Source of the DNA: Minisyncoccota bacterium
GTDB lineage: Bacteria; Patescibacteriota; Minisyncoccia; Phycocordibacterales; GCA-2747955
Direction: 5' to 3'
Length of the DNA stretch: 5,173 bases
Assembly: GCA_938010795.1 (NCBI GenBank)
Contig: CALLVB010000063.1
Location: forward strand, 1 to 5,173
Below the pieces are notes generated by a model, which was not told where the DNA came from, searched no databases, and worked only from the letters and a program-made list of their open reading frames with translations. This document shows positions 4,476 to 5,173 of the stretch, piece after piece; the first letter of the stretch is position 1; every line of letters starts with the position of its first letter. The position numbers and the translations under genes are program-made.

Positions 4476-4660
4476 GTTGAGTGTAATTTTGATTTTAAAT
4501 TGCGAAAAGTTCATGCGCGGTCTCATTACACATGTGTTATGCCGCTAGAAAAAGCTACTCCCCGCTAATGATTACAAATAAAAGAGAACGAAGTCCACGT
4601 CCACGAATGCTCATTTCATTACCCGTACATGAAATGAAGAAAGCTAATTTATTTATATTG
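4438..4660 (-). repeat. Local duplication, copy 2
   Basis: Matches 3616-3929 in the same orientation (see copy 1). The near end is sharp at GACATAAGC (4438); the far end fades at about 4660. Relative to copy 1 it has lost 7 bases next to the ATG, further short stretches, and the simple-repeat block. Confidence 0.85.
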
Positions 4661-4693
4661 ACTGTGAACGGACCCACATGTAATCAATAACAA

Positions 4694-5173
4694 ATGTTAC
4701 TACTTATTCTTTATTTACAGCTTTATTCCGATTGTAGATCTACATCCTTATTTCCAGTGAACAAATTTGGTTTGTTTGCTGCAAGTCGATTATTATTTTC
4801 ATCCGTGGATTTCAATTCATTTACACCAAAGTTTGCAATGCACCAGGAGCTGGAATCACCCCTGGTTCGAGAATCGCTGCTGGATCCGGATCAGGGACAG
4901 AACCGGGAACTGCTGCTGGAGCAGGAGCAGGAGCATGAATCGCTGCTGGATCCGGATCAGGAACAGGAATGGGAACTGCTGCTGGAGCAGGAGCAGGAGC
5001 ATGAATCACTGCTGGATCCGGATCAGGGACAGAACCGGGAACTGCTGCTGGAGCAGGAGCAGGAGCAAGAATCACTGCTGGGTCGAGAATCGCTGCTGGA
5101 TCCGGATCAGGAACAGGAACGGCTGCTGGAGCAGGAGCATGAATCACTGCTGGGTCGAGAATCGCTGCTGGAT
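4694..5173 (+). CDS. Candidate Leu/Glu/Gln-rich tandem-repeat protein, 3'-partial
   Basis: Seen: the plus frame is open from just after TAA 4688-4690 to the window edge (160 codons from ATG 4694). It begins with a short hydrophobic stretch MLLLILYLQLYSDC, then an ordinary-looking segment of about 45 residues including PVNKFGLFAASRLLF, then 22-residue repeats of the type ESLLDPDQ, GQNR, ELLLEQEQEH. All repeat spacings (66, 66, 66, 18, 54, 18 bases) keep the frame. The non-repeat part is open for about 59 codons in AT-rich DNA, which favours coding on this strand. A TTCTTTATTTACAG acceptor-like site ends at 4720 in frame, so the true exon may begin at 4721 instead of using ATG 4694; a second in-frame ATG is at 4838. 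The repeats look like charged helix or coiled-coil sequence. No family is recognised. The opposite strand is also open (see the repeat entry), so the strand is not proven. Confidence 0.4.
   Translation, partial: MLLLILYLQLYSDCRSTSLFPVNKFGLFAASRLLFSSVDFNSFTPKFAMHQELESPLVRESLLDPDQGQNRELLLEQEQEHESLLDPDQEQEWELLLEQEQEHESLLDPDQGQNRELLLEQEQEQESLLGRESLLDPDQEQERLLEQEHESLLGRESLLD
4707..4720 (+). promoter_or_regulatory. Candidate 3' splice acceptor
   Basis: TTCTTTATTTACAG ends at 4720, with the following sequence in the open frame that leads into the repeats. Without a clear donor between 4332 and 4700 the upstream exon is unknown. Confidence 0.35.
4871..5173. repeat. 66 bp minisatellite with shorter 18/54 bp units, running off the window
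   Basis: The anchor GAATC(G/A)CTGCTGG recurs at 4871, 4937, 5003, 5069, 5087, 5141 and 5159. Three full 66-base periods are followed by units of 18, 54 and 18. Inside each unit are GGATCCGGATCAGG and repeats of CTGCTGGAGCAGGAGCAGGA. Every spacing is a multiple of 3. The plus frame reads Leu/Glu/Gln/Asp-rich repeats; the minus frame ending with a stop at 4821-4823 reads Ala/Pro/Val/Asp-rich repeats (APAPAPAAVPGSVPDPDPAA) and is also open to the window edge. A secreted or linker-type Pro/Ala-rich protein on the minus strand remains possible. Confidence 0.95.

Noticed and set aside
4871..5173. CRISPR array
   Set aside because: The repeats are contiguous and lack unique spacers of uniform length; the DNA is eukaryote-like.

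Overview
The window looks like nuclear DNA of an invertebrate animal, or DNA integrated into such a genome. It is gene-poor, moderately AT-rich and full of short repeats. It has animal-type signals (AATAAA poly(A) signals, GC boxes, pyrimidine-tract/AG splice acceptors, a tRNA-like promoter) and one clear metazoan-type gene, an ankyrin-repeat/SOCS-box protein. There is no bacterial operon structure. The species cannot be named from the sequence.

Layout. Positions 1-539 hold no convincing gene, only a diverged ~40 bp repeat pair. Positions 540-846 (minus) hold the most surprising item: a decayed coding sequence resembling the N-terminal half of a P-loop deoxynucleoside kinase. It is split between two frames by what looks like a 4 bp GATC duplication and then stopped early. 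Positions 847-1130 contain its AT-rich, splice-acceptor-like leader and a 30 bp tandem duplication. Positions 1139-1402 (minus) and 1550-1732 (plus) are small ORFs of low confidence. Positions 1733-2100 are otherwise empty. Positions 2105-2620 form a GC-richer island dense in hairpins, with a decayed tRNA-like (SINE-head-like) element.

The firm gene is at 2820-3653 (minus), an intronless 277-residue ankyrin + SOCS-box protein, probably a substrate receptor of an elongin B/C-cullin-5 ubiquitin ligase. Its poly(A) signal at 2759-2764 faces plus-strand poly(A) signals at 2710-2729. The first 13 codons of this gene and about 270 bp of its upstream DNA are present a second time, in the same orientation, at 4438-4660. 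That copy is a truncated duplicate that cannot make the protein.

Between the two copies lies a GC-box promoter-like segment (4126-4220) followed by a candidate 55-nt plus-strand intron (4277-4331). The window ends in a 66 bp coding-compatible minisatellite (4871-5173). It lies in a plus-strand frame that stays open from 4694 to the window edge (Leu/Glu/Gln-rich), and it is also open on the minus strand (Pro/Ala-rich).

Only the ankyrin/SOCS gene is assigned with high confidence. No joint pathway between the genes is evident. The most plausible story is a repeat-rich locus that has undergone local duplication and carries a dead nucleoside-kinase-like gene of unknown origin.
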